Below, piece after piece: positions 47,660 to 57,965 of a DNA stretch of 64,000 nt; position 1 is the stretch's first letter, and each line of letters begins with the position of its first letter. The position numbers were made by a program, and so were the translations under genes. Where the stretch lies: contig CM068367.1 of NCBI GenBank assembly GCA_034769895.1, positions 113,816,654 to 113,880,653 of the forward strand, written 5' to 3'. Below the pieces are notes generated by a model. That model saw only the letters and a list, made by a program, of their open reading frames with translations. It ran no database searches and was not told the origin of the DNA. The stretch is from Magicicada septendecula. Lineage: Eukaryota > Arthropoda > Insecta > Hemiptera > Cicadidae.

Positions 47660-50269
47660 ATTGTCACTCAGCAGAGGTCGTCACTTAATTAAAATATCAA
47701 AACAAAAATTTATAACATAATACACATATTCAACACTAAAAATGTTTAAACTTTGGAGCACGCACAAAGCGGAGATGTTTTTTACCGATATTGCATGTCT
47801 ATTGTTTTTTATACATTTTTTGTAATTCCTGGTTTTCGTTCAATAAAAATGTAATTAATATATTTCGAATTTCGTTTGTACTCACTGATACGTTTTTATA
47901 AACTGATTTTTTTATTGTGTGGTGGGGGGAGGCAACTATTTATACAGGAGGCAACTAAAGTTCTGCACACAGGCGCCGGACACTACTGGCGCGCCTCTAA
48001 GTTTGCAGAGTAACTATAAACGAGAAAGAAGAGCAAAGGGACACCAAAATCAGGTAATGTTGTAAGTCCCTTCTCCTACCTCCAACTGGAAAAGTAGGTC
48101 TAATAAGAGAAGGAGAAGAAGAAATCCCTAGTGACAGAGTTTTATGAATGCTGTCACGTCTCCCTCCAGATTGTTATTCATTTATATAGTTATTCCTCTT
48201 TCTGTCGATTTACTACTTCAGCGTTCCTTGCTTAGTACTGACTCAATTGCGCTCATTAAGTACGTAAACGTTACGAATTCCATTCCAGTAATTGCTGTTG
48301 ATAGAAATTTCCGCTAACTTCCCCATTAGGCAAATGCATTCCATTCCCAACCTCGTACAAATTCACTACCTATGACCATTAATTACAATTACCAGAAGCC
48401 CACACAAACCGACCAGCGGCGTAACACATGCCTACAGTTTTGGCTTTCGGTCGACAAGCAATTAATATTTCCCAATTTCTGCTGTTAACGGCGATCTCCG
48501 GCCGGTCCATTACGCCCGTAGTTATTGAACTAAATCGCCGCTAACACAGGTGCACGCAGTTTTGTTTCATCTCGTTAGCTGTAAAATTCTGTGTCGAACA
48601 CAATATGCAAACTCCCATCTGCATTGTAATTATCATAACGCGTTTATGTTAATTGATTGTCGACTACTGGTGCATTACGTATTCTGCTGTTGCAGTGGTT
48701 AGCCGTAGCACGCGCAAGTGCTCGCAACCGCGCGTATGCACAACGCTGCCATGTAATATGTTTCAATTATACAGTGCGCTTACTGTAATTGGTGAATTAA
48801 TATTGTGATGCGAGTCTCGTGACCATTGATGGAATCCAGATGGCAGTGAGTAATTAATAAAATGACAATAGCAGTACAATGGGAACTTGTACTGTTGTTG
48901 AACTATCAATGACAATTTAATGAACCGATGTTTAGCCGATTGAAAATAATAGTTTTCACGCAAAACGAAACACGACTGTACACGCCACAAACGGTAGATA
49001 TCGTAATGAATGTAAATGTGATTAATAATTTTATAGTGAACAACAATAAAAAGCGAAAGAAAATAAAAGAAGAATGAATAGAAGACGAAATACAGAAAAA
49101 AAGATGGTCAAAACGTTTTTTAAACACGTTATTACTAACTTATAAATATAATCGAAAACGTATTCAATAAGAAATAAAGTAAGTGATGAATGCATTGAAA
49201 AGTAGCAAGAGCAAGATAACACTGTGAAATATAAGACCACATGGGTCTATTTAAGCCACGTAAATTTTTGTTAAACCAATTGTATAAATAAAAGTATTTA
49301 GCAATGGTTTCTTATAATGACGGAGCTTCTTTGGTTGAAGTAATAAAGACATGTGTAACTCAATGTGCATCGAGGTGCGTACGCCAGTGCGTGTGTACGA
49401 TACATTTATTTATATATAGACGTACGGTTTGTACTGTTGCACTATTACTGAAAACAAAGTTTGATGCTTATAAATGCTATAAATTTTTGTTTTAGCATAA
49501 TACATACATTTCTCTGTTTCAGGGCAGATAGTAGTGAGGGTTTTTATGACAATAGGAAATAATAATACAAAAAATCTTTTTATATTTATCATTTCTAATT
49601 TAAAATAATTTTCTTTCAATCTAAAGATAAAAATTATTTAAAATCTATCGCAGTGTGTTAGTAGTTCCAGTTATCGTTGTAAAGCTATGAAGATGCCCGT
49701 GACATCGTAACAAAGTAACTAAGATGGCCGACTTTCTCAAATACATAATTTCACGTTTTTTTAATAAAACGTAAGTAAACTATGGTTTTTCGGTACACTG
49801 TAATCACTAAATGCGTTTTATTTTAAAATTTAAATCACTCAGTCGTATAATGTTTTGCGCTTTAGTTAAATTTCTTTTATTCACCCCTTGAAATATACAA
49901 TAATCGTTGTCTTTGTGTTATTTCTTTTGAATTCAGTGTTTTTTAGAGTTTTGTTGTTTTATTTTGGATTATTTTTCATATCTATCTGGTTTGCAGTAGT
50001 TTTACTTGATTACTTAGTTTGTAGTAATTTAATTAATTTGTAATAATTTACACTGCTGTTAACTTGGGCGAGATTTATGTTGTTTAATTTTTAGGGTGCT
50101 AATCAAATGTTAATTTCTTTTCTTCTCTGAATATTATTTAAATTATTTCTTCTTATCTTCCTTATTCGTAACCAGTCACGTTAGTTGTTCAGGTACCTTT
50201 AAGCGTTTTCAGCTTGATGTGGAGATTCCTGCTTTAGTGGTTGCTACAGATCGATCTCAGTTTTCACAT
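47660..50269. other. Gene-free spacer with a compositionally distinct block
   Basis: No recognisable coding region. The ORFs at 48763-49240 (-) and 49304-49619 are low-complexity or lack domains. The part at about 48170-48920 stands out (separate entry). Confidence 0.6.
48170..48920. promoter_or_regulatory. Candidate conserved non-coding / enhancer-like block
   Basis: Less AT-biased and free of obvious transposon sequence, unlike its surroundings. It holds a dense series of TAAT/ATTA cores: ATTAATTACAATTAC near 48380, CAATTAATA near 48460, GTAATTATC near 48625, TTAATTGATT near 48650, GTAATTGGTGAATTAAT near 48785 and GTAATTAATAAAATG near 48850. Such clusters are typical of homeodomain-bound enhancers. 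This is inference; no conservation data were available. Confidence 0.3.
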
Positions 50270-50464
50270 TGAATCTTCTTCTTCTCTTCAAGAGTTACGT
50301 TATATAAACCTGTTCCGGCACCCATCTCATCCTCGGACGACCCGAGACGTCTCTTCTACCAGTGGCTTTATAGTTCAGTGATGCTTTCAGCAATCGATCC
50401 TCTGTCATCCTTTCCAAATGATCCCACCATTGTCTTCTGTAAATTGAAATAATTTCATTTACGT
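50270..50464 (-). mobile_element. LINE remnant, 3' part (left of Gypsy-2)
   Basis: The minus strand encodes a WW-DHLERM box followed by GRRDV and GRPRMRWV, then a stop, the usual end of a LINE reverse transcriptase ORF. A CTT-rich tail lies near 50278. It continues across the Gypsy-2 insertion into 59293-59770; the ACGT at the junction is duplicated. Confidence 0.72.
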
Positions 50465-51791
50465 TGTGACAATTTTAAATGTATAAAAAATTGCACAGAT
50501 TAAATTTTTTTAATTTTAATAAGTAAGAGTATCATACACCCTTACCTATACCCAGATTCCTGAATCAACTTGAAACCTTCCAGTACCAACACGCCAAGAA
50601 AAGTATTAAGTAGTGAATAATAATAATAATTACTTAAATAATTAAAAATGCGACTAGAGAAATAAAGAAATCCCTAAGTCATAATAAAATAAACATAAAG
50701 TATTTATCTTCTAATTAATGAATAAATAATAATAGGAAAAGTACGAACTATTTTCTTAGCGCGTAAATACGCCCTAGCTTACTGAGCCCTCTCCCCTAAA
50801 CCGTACGCGCATTCGGCCGTAGAACGTCGCAATGAGTAGACGTGAGTTTTGGTGTTGTACACATATACGTATGTGTATGTTCTCTAGAAGTATATCCAGC
50901 GTGAAATCTTGTTATTGTGAATAATGTAGTGTCTAGAGTTTGTGAGAAAATATATAAATAAAATAGAAAAAGGTAGCCAACACATCTCTTAAAAACAAAA
51001 TCAAATGTAAGTGTAACATAGTTAACTACTAGACTGTAGTACTGCAAAGTGAGAACTATAACTGTAATTAAAATAAAGAAAATGTGAACTACAAGAATCT
51101 GCACTAAGAAAAGTGAAATTACAACCTATCTTCGGGAACTTCAAGTAAACAACCTATCTTCGAGAGCTTCAAGTAAACTAAAAATCAACCCGATGTAGAT
51201 ACACCAAGAACAACGTACTCAACCCGTAGAAGACAACTGGAGATGTCCCAAGAATACAACAACAACCTCAGGTGATATCAAACCACAACTTTTGTAAATT
51301 TCCCCTTAATAAGAAGTAACAAAGAACTTTAAAGAACTTTCGCAATGTAATGAACAAATTATCAGATTTGTATATTTTGTAATTTTGTAAGAAGTAATAG
51401 TAACCGTAATGTATATATTGATAAATTAATAATTTTGAGAAAATTGAGACCCGGATCCGTGGTATTAAAAGCAACAGTTATATGAACAAATTTTGATATA
51501 ACAAGAATAATATAATTAAGATCTTTGAAGCAGTAAAAGCGCTATTTACTAAAATAACTTTCTTTAAAATCAGGAATAATGTTTGATTAATATTTCAATC
51601 GCAATAAAGAGATGTTTTAGCTAATACCTAGTGAGTGAATAAGTTTATGCAAACCTTGTCAGTTTCCTATATCATACTTGTTTTGTAATTTGTTAGTAAG
51701 AGTTTTACTAACAACGGCAGCTGGTTTAGTTTACTGGTAAAGAATTAAACTAGTTCCCGATTTTTGTGTTGTCTTGCCAAGGGGCGGCACA
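50465..51791 (+). repeat. Gypsy-2 5' LTR
   Basis: Compared with the 3' LTR I see differences at about 50471 (A/G), 50493 (T/C), 50505 (T/A) and 50791 (C/T), with no indels. A tandem pair of a ~27-bp unit with CCTATCTTCG lies at about 51124-51176. ORFs inside the LTR at 50796-51104 and 51268-51474 recur in the 3' LTR and are not credible genes. Confidence 0.95.
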
Positions 51792-51795
51792 AAAT

Positions 51796-51809
51796 TGCGC
51801 CACTCTGCT
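51796..51809 (+). other. Gypsy-2 primer-binding site, complementary to tRNA-iMet 5' end
   Basis: Four nucleotides after the LTR lies TGCGCCACTCTGCT, the exact complement of nucleotides 1-14 of animal initiator tRNA-Met (AGCAGAGTGGCGCA). No match to a tRNA 3' CCA end is visible at this place. Pairing would put the primer 3' OH at tRNA position 14, implying a cleaved 5' tRNA fragment as primer. The position and orientation suit priming; the mechanism is inferred. Confidence 0.55.
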
Positions 51810-52572
51810 GAATTTAAAATTGTGTAATTTACTTGGTAAAAAAAAAATATTGTTTACAGAGTGTCATGTACAGAAAATTGCAACATAATTATGTAATTGT
51901 TGTTGTGTAAGTTTATAAGTCGTTAACGATAAAAAGGACAAACATAAATTTATTCACTCAGAAATAAAAAATAATAAATGAGTAAAATTTTAATTATATA
52001 ATAATAATATTAGTATCGCGAGTTTGCCGTGTTAAGCAAGTAATAGCTGGTAGGGAATCAATTTCAAACAAGTCAATTCCAAGCCAGTTGGTTCATGTTA
52101 AATATGTGTTGAGGAATGTAAACTCTCCCCTTTGTAAGAACCCATCTCATTCATAACCCCTCCTCCCTAAAGCAAACAAAGCCACGTTAGACAAGCTCTT
52201 TCCTGTTTTGTATTGTTCTGAATTACTACCCTATGCAACTAGACGACACCCCAAAACAGCTGATTCTTTGTGCTGTTTGTTAAATCAATGAACTTTCCGT
52301 ATATGAAATTTCTCTCTACTAAAATGGTATTATCGTTTTGTTTTGATTAATTATATATGTCAATACTGAGAATTTATTGTTGTGAAATAAGTTATGTTGA
52401 TTAATTAAGATAAGATTACATCCCAAAGCTTAATATGAAATAAGATATATGTGTATGTGTTTAAATGAATTAATGTTATCTATTTTTAAACATTGAGAAA
52501 ACGAAGTAAAGTAAGTGACATAAGATTTGTCGTTCGTAATACGTCGTGTGTTTAAAGTGGTTATTATCAAAA
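51810..52572 (+). other. Gypsy-2 5' leader
   Basis: About 760 bp between the primer site and the gag ATG, AT-rich with no ORF of note. Packaging or dimerisation signals would be expected here, but none can be identified by eye. Confidence 0.6.
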
Positions 52573-54093
52573 ATGACTCAATTTAACCCCGATTTCTTGT
52601 TGAAAGACGAATTAACCTATGAAGCATTATGGCGTGGTCTCCCCTACTCTAATGTAACTGTCGCGGATCTTCGCAAGACGTTACGCGAAAATAAACCGGA
52701 CAAACCTTCATTATTAAGTCGTTTGAGTGTTTTAGATTTCAACAGCGAAAAAGAAACGTGTTATCGTAAGTATACAGAACTAACTTCGTACGCACAAACC
52801 CTGCGTGATGAAAAATCCCCCGCAGTAATATTACGCACCACCCAAAGAATTGAGCATCTATACCGTCGTATCACCAATTTGTTGACCTGGCCCGGTGATA
52901 AAGATATCCCTCCTGATGTAAAAAAATTCGCCGAGGAAGCATTAAAACAATTACCTGAGATAATACGCGAATTACGTAGACGATCCGAATTGTTTAGATT
53001 AGACGAAATCGAAGAAGCAATGACGAAATTAAATATTTCACCTACCCAATCGCCGACTCAAGAACAACCAAACGGTACTGCAAAAATTCAGATTCTGCAG
53101 GAATCTAATATAGATCCATTCAAGGAACGGTTAAGTGGTAGTCAAGTAAATATTCAAGCAGTAAACGTTACGTCACTCCCTAATGAACTAGAAAATATGA
53201 CCCATACCTACGAATTACCTTCTCATTCGCGGACTAATCAACCTGCGGAAAATCCTAGAATGATGAGCCAAATAAATTTAACTCCCGAGCTCTATGGAAA
53301 AATAACCCACCCTGTAGAAAGTATTTTGTCCAATATACAAATCACTGATGGACTGAATATTACAAAGCTCCTTAATTTTATCAAACATATCTTAGAATTA
53401 AAGGAACTGCAACAACTAAGAGATAACCAGATTTTGCAAGTTATTTTACCTAAGTGTAGATCTCCATTAAAAGATAGAGTGTTAGAATCCCTAAGGTATA
53501 ATCAATCGGTAGAAGAACTTCATACCACACTAATAAGACATTTTATTCCCACCGGTATTTACGAAGAATTGAAGCGAAACTTAGTACTTCGTGCACAAGG
53601 TACATACGAGAGACTAGCTCATTATATTTCTGAAGTAAGAGAATCTGCTTTATTGTTACAAGTTAAATGGAGCGAACAACAGTTAGTAGACAATATCATA
53701 GTAAGACTATCCCCCGAGGAGCGATCTCGACTAGCACTCGTGAAGCCACCTACAACTTTTACGGAACTAGAACTATGTTGTATACATTCGTCCGACGTCT
53801 GGTATTCTGACCAGAATAGAAGTGTTTCTATGTCCCAGAGTCAACAAAGAAATTCATTCCAAACTAGACCTATTGGAAATGATACCCGAAACTACCGCGA
53901 TAAGCGATTCGTAAGTACACATAAAACCCAAAACTATCCCCATGTTTCATACTCTAAACCAAAATCCCGACAACCTACGAGCGAAGTAAGTGAGGAAAGA
54001 AGATGTTATAACTGTGGAAAGGCCGGACATATTAGCAAGTTATGTAAACAAAAGCGTTATCTACAGAAAACCGACCAATCAAAAAATGTGTGA
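52573..54093 (+). CDS. Gypsy-2 Gag polyprotein (506 aa)
   Basis: Structural protein of the virus-like particle. The frame is open further upstream to a GTG at 52546, but the first ATG, in a good AAAATGA context, is at 52573, so I start there. The first ~150 residues are helical and charged, then comes a low-complexity linker. A capsid-like region follows (roughly residues 250-420), with the helix-rich LRDNQILQVILPKCRSPL stretch and an RLSPEERSRL box. One CCHC zinc knuckle (CYNCGKAGHISKLC, C-X2-C-X4-H-X4-C) sits near residues 478-491. The stop is at 54091-54093, where the pol frame overlaps. No internal lesion. Family placement is by architecture. Confidence 0.92.
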   Translation: MTQFNPDFLLKDELTYEALWRGLPYSNVTVADLRKTLRENKPDKPSLLSRLSVLDFNSEKETCYRKYTELTSYAQTLRDEKSPAVILRTTQRIEHLYRRITNLLTWPGDKDIPPDVKKFAEEALKQLPEIIRELRRRSELFRLDEIEEAMTKLNISPTQSPTQEQPNGTAKIQILQESNIDPFKERLSGSQVNIQAVNVTSLPNELENMTHTYELPSHSRTNQPAENPRMMSQINLTPELYGKITHPVESILSNIQITDGLNITKLLNFIKHILELKELQQLRDNQILQVILPKCRSPLKDRVLESLRYNQSVEELHTTLIRHFIPTGIYEELKRNLVLRAQGTYERLAHYISEVRESALLLQVKWSEQQLVDNIIVRLSPEERSRLALVKPPTTFTELELCCIHSSDVWYSDQNRSVSMSQSQQRNSFQTRPIGNDTRNYRDKRFVSTHKTQNYPHVSYSKPKSRQPTSEVSEERRCYNCGKAGHISKLCKQKRYLQKTDQSKNV

Positions 54094-54123
54094 AGCTGGA
54101 AGACCGAAAATCCTACGTCTTCC
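54081..54123 (+). promoter_or_regulatory. Putative -1 ribosomal frameshift signal between gag and pol
   Basis: The heptamer A AAA AAT (54081-54087) is in the correct gag phase (TCA AAA AAT GTG TGA) and fits X XXY YYZ. About ten bases downstream, GGAAGAC (54098-54104) pairs perfectly with GTCTTCC (54117-54123) around a 12-nt loop, and a T-G wobble extends it. The pol frame is open from 54048, so slippage at the heptamer gives Gag-Pol two codons before the gag stop. Confidence 0.72.
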
Positions 54124-57100
54124 GAAGCACCCGAAGGAAAGGTAACAACAATACTAAGCGTCAAATAAAGATGAGTAAAAATAAACGCAGAGACCCTTAT
54201 TTAACAAAATTTATCGAGAAGTGCAACTCTATTGGTGCATGTAAAACAAGTATATGCCAACTACCCTATGTACAGATAGACCTTGGAGCAACGAAAACCC
54301 TTGGTTTAATTGATTCAGGATCTACCCGTAGTATAATTAGTAAACAGTTAGCCACCTTATTAGCTAATCATAAACTGATTAAACGTAGCCAAATGGTGAA
54401 CATAAAGTGTACCACCGCAAATAAACAAAACCTAAAGATATCTCACAGTATTACGGTGAAATTAAAAATTCAGAATTTTACTTGGTACATTCCCGTACTA
54501 GTAGCTGAAGAGTTAGGACAGAACTTAATATTAGGCGCGGATTTTATAAGAAAAACTGCTTTAATCCTTGATATATATGCAAAACAATATTTTTTCAGAT
54601 TTGATCGTACTCAAAAATATCAGTTCGACTCCGAATTAAGTAACGACACTGTTAGTGAAACCGCAAATATTCATTCAGAGCCTAATGAATCGAGTCTAAG
54701 TCATTTAAAAGGAAACGAGAGACTAAGAATCCAAAAGTTAATAAAAGATTTTTCTGCTGTACTCACCCCCAAGTTAGGATTAACTCATTTAATTGAATAT
54801 AAAATAAATCTTAGTGACAACAAAGTAATACGACTCCACCCATACAAACTATCTCCGCCCAAGATGGAAATCATGAGAAACCACATTAACAAACTCCTTG
54901 ATCAGCACGTCATTGAACCATCAACGTCTCCATATTCATCGCCTGCATTCCTAGTACCAAAAGGAACTGACAAACATAGACTAGTCGTGGATTATAGACA
55001 ACTAAATAAGAGTATAGAATTTGAATCGATACCACTGCCAGACATACACAGTGCGTTTCACTATTTTACAAAAGCGAAAATCTTCACCATAATGGATCTC
55101 AACCAAGCATTCCATCAAATCCCACTAGCTGAGGAATCAAAACATTTAACTGCTTTTGCTGTCCCATTTAATCTATATCAATTTACGAGAGTACCATTCG
55201 GTATATCACAAGGAAGTTCAGTATGCAGTCGACTGTTAGAAAAAATTTTCCATGATGTTAAATTTAAATTTGTATATCATTATCTCGACGATATAGTAGT
55301 ATACAGTGAGTCAATGGATCAACATATTGATCACTTGCGTGAAGTATTATCCCGGTTAAAGAAAGCCGGACTGACCGTAAACCCTAGTAAAGTTAATTTC
55401 GCAGTGAAACAATTCTCATTTTTAGGTCACATAGTATCAGCCGAAGGTAAGGTTACCATCGATCCCGAACGTACACGCGCAATCCGAGAATTTTTACCTC
55501 CCAGAGAAGTCAAAGGTATAGCTCGATTTTTAGGTATGATTAATTATTTTCATAAGTACATACCCCACTTAGCAGATATAGCAGCCCCATTGAATGCCTT
55601 AAGAAAGAAAGGAACGAAATTCGAGTGGACTACTCAACATCAAGAAGCGTTTGAAACACTTAAAGAAAGTATTATATCCCCACCTGTATTGCAGTTAGCG
55701 GATTTCAGTAAACCATTTATCGTACAGACCGATAGTTCAAGTGTAGCATTAGGAGCCGTAATATACCAGGAAATAAATAATACTAGACTCCCGATCAGTT
55801 ATGCATCCCGGACACTGACCGAGCAAGAAAGGAAGTTCTCAGCCTATGAACTTGAATGTTTAGCCGTAGTATTTGCTTTTGATAAATTCAAACCATTTTT
55901 GGAACACAAAGAATTTCTACTAGAAACCGATAATCAAGCTTTATCATGGTTATTAAATCACCCAAAGCAATTAGGTCGTATCGGACGATGGGTGTTAAGA
56001 TTAAATTGCTACAAGTTCAAAGTGCAACATATTCGTGGAACTCAAAATGTAGTGGCCGATACTCTATCCCGCATGTTCCAACTACCCAATACAAGATCTG
56101 GAGAAGACAATATTGAAACCACTATCGTTAATACACTAATTACTAACTTTCCCCTTGCATTTAAGGATATAGCATATCACCAACAACAAGATCCGAAATT
56201 GTGTAAAATAATCGAACAAATAGAAAAAGGAAATAACTCTGATAAATATATCTTGAGTAAAAGAGTACTTTGTTTTAAGAAGGCAAACGGAAAATTACTA
56301 AGAATAATCGCCCCGGAAATAATCAAACCCATGTTAATGGAGTACTATCATTCATCTACAATTGGAGCTCATATGGGAATTAGGAAAACGATACATCGTA
56401 TTCGCAAGGAATACCACTGGGAAAACATGAATAGTGAAATAAAAAAGTTCGTGAAAGAATGCGAAATTTGTGCGCTGAGCAAACCAGCAAGAACCAGTCA
56501 AGTCGGAAAACTAATCTCCGAAATACCTACCACTCCCTTCTCGAAAATATACATCGACTATTCTGGACCTTATCCCCGCTCTAAATCCGGAAATACTATG
56601 CTGTTAATTTGTGTAGACTCATTCACTAAATTCGTGTGGATGTATCCTATGCGTCGTGCATTAGCATCTAAGACAATTAAAATTCTACAAGAACAACTAT
56701 TTAAAGACTATGGCACACCTTTAAGCTTAATATCTGACAATGGACCCCAGTTTAAATCGAAAGAATTTAATGACATGTGTTTTAAATTAGGTATAAATCA
56801 TATTACCGTGACCGAGTACAGACCGCAAGGAAATATAGCAGAAAGATACTTGCGTAACTTAAAATCAGCATTAATATCTTATCATGCTAAAGACCAGACA
56901 ACCTGGGATCAAAATATTTCGTGGATACAATTTGCATTCAATTCAGCTTATCATGAAGGTCATAAATCAACACCATTTGATTTACTGTACAAGTACAAAC
57001 CCAACCATCCTTTAACCACGAAGTGGAAAATCAATGAGTTATTACCCCGCGACGTGAATGGGAATAACATACGAAAAATATGGAACGAAGCTCGTGCAAA

Positions 57101-57401
57101 TCTGAGAGCTAATTTACAAAAATCAAGGAAGTATCATGAGAATAATAATAAGCTAATAAAGTATAAAATAGGTGATTTAGTCATGTATAAAACTCATCCT
57201 ATGAGTAAAGCAGTTGATAAGATCACTTCGAAACTATCTTATCGATGGTGTGGCCCCTACCAAATTCGTAAGTTCATCACCCCCGTTACTGTAGCTCTGT
57301 ATGAACCCAATACAGAAAATTACGTTCGCAGAAGTCATTTGTCTCAAATAAAAAAATGTTTTTCGTGTCAAGATACAGAAGGAAGACTACGAGAAAGATA
57401 G
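54087..57401 (+). CDS. Gypsy-2 Pol polyprotein (protease, RT, RNase H, integrase)
   Basis: About 1100 residues in the -1 frame relative to gag. No ATG stands at the start (the computed first codon at 54090 is GTG), so Gag-Pol fusion by frameshifting is likely. Counting from 54090: aspartic protease DSGST near residue 75 and ILGAD near 147; RT with VPKGTDKHRLVVDYRQLNK, a VPFGIS box and YLDD at 398-401; RNase H starting QTDSSS near 548, then ELECLAV and ETDNQAL; integrase HHCC finger, then catalytic D823, D883 and E918, and a C-terminal GPY motif. All catalytic residues are present with no stops. This gives full-length enzymes for cDNA synthesis and integration. No chromodomain or env is evident. 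Confidence 0.95.
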   Translation, partial: CVKLEDRKSYVFRSTRRKGNNNTKRQIKMSKNKRRDPYLTKFIEKCNSIGACKTSICQLPYVQIDLGATKTLGLIDSGSTRSIISKQLATLLANHKLIKRSQMVNIKCTTANKQNLKISHSITVKLKIQNFTWYIPVLVAEELGQNLILGADFIRKTALILDIYAKQYFFRFDRTQKYQFDSELSNDTVSETANIHSEPNESSLSHLKGNERLRIQKLIKDFSAVLTPKLGLTHLIEYKINLSDNKVIRLHPYKLSPPKMEIMRNHINKLLDQHVIEPSTSPYSSPAFLVPKGTDKHRLVVDYRQLNKSIEFESIPLPDIHSAFHYFTKAKIFTIMDLNQAFHQIPLAEESKHLTAFAVPFNLYQFTRVPFGISQGSSVCSRLLEKIFHDVKFKFVYHYLDDIVVYSESMDQHIDHLREVLSRLKKAGLTVNPSKVNFAVKQFSFLGHIVSAEGKVTIDPERTRAIREFLPPREVKGIARFLGMINYFHKYIPHLADIAAPLNALRKKGTKFEWTTQHQEAFETLKESIISPPVLQLADFSKPFIVQTDSSSVALGAVIYQEINNTRLPISYASRTLTEQERKFSAYELECLAVVFAFDKFKPFLEHKEFLLETDNQALSWLLNHPKQLGRIGRWVLRLNCYKFKVQHIRGTQNVVADTLSRMFQLPNTRSGEDNIETTIVNTLITNFPLAFKDIAYHQQQDPKLCKIIEQIEKGNNSDKYILSKRVLCFKKANGKLLRIIAPEIIKPMLMEYYHSSTIGAHMGIRKTIHRIRKEYHWENMNSEIKKFVKECEICALSKPARTSQVGKLISEIPTTPFSKIYIDYSGPYPRSKSGNTMLLICVDSFTKFVWMYPMRRALASKTIKILQEQLFKDYGTPLSLISDNGPQFKSKEFNDMCFKLGINHITVTEYRPQGNIAERYLRNLKSALISYHAKDQTTWDQNISWIQFAFNSAYHEGHKSTPFDLLYKYKPNHPLTTKWKINELLPRDVNGNNIRKIWNEARANLRANLQKSRKYHENNNKLIKYKIGDLVMYKTHPMSKAVDKITSKLSYRWCGPYQIRKFITPVTVALYEPNTENYVRRSHLSQIKKCFSCQDTEGRLRER

Positions 57402-57965
57402 AAAACCTAGAATACTATCTAAGTATTAAGAATAAAATATGTTGTATAGACTTATACCGAAATAGGATAAGATTGTGTAACATCCTATACTATAGGTAAC
57501 TATAAACTCAAAACCCCCTCGTACGAATACAAGCGAGGCCTGATCAACCTTAGCTAATGTCCTGCGAGAATGGTATTATACATGAGAAATCTGATGACAA
57601 GTATAATGAAGATGAAGAGAAAGAAAGAAAGAAAAATAATCTTTAGCGCTGTAAACTAAAAGTAATTCTATTGTTCTTACAATACGGTATTATTATTAGT
57701 AAAATACTCATGAGTATAACTCCGTAAAACGAGTGAGCAATTCAAGAAAAAACCGGTAGTAGATATAAGAATTAAAATAAGGTAGATTTACGTTTTGTGT
57801 ATTTTATATAGTAGATGTAGTAGAATTTAGATGTGACCTAAGTATAAGATAATCGATTGATGAATAGAAATAAGCTGAGAGAGAGAAATTTCAGTATGAA
57901 ATATAATTGTTTATTAGAATTATATTATTACACCCCCCCGTTTTTCATAGTTAAGTGCAGGAGGA
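57402..57965 (+). other. Gypsy-2 3' untranslated region with polypurine tract
   Basis: 564 bp without an env-like ORF. Just before the 3' LTR lies AAGTGCAGGAGGA (57953-57965), the likely polypurine tract for plus-strand priming. A C8 run lies at about 57932-57939. Confidence 0.7.

Noticed and set aside
50796..51474. Minus-strand ORFs within the Gypsy-2 LTR
   Set aside because: Duplicated in the 3' LTR, no domain, antisense to the element; the computed starts are not supported.
57402..57965. An env gene downstream of Gypsy-2 pol
   Set aside because: Only 564 bp with no long ORF, signal peptide or membrane segment.
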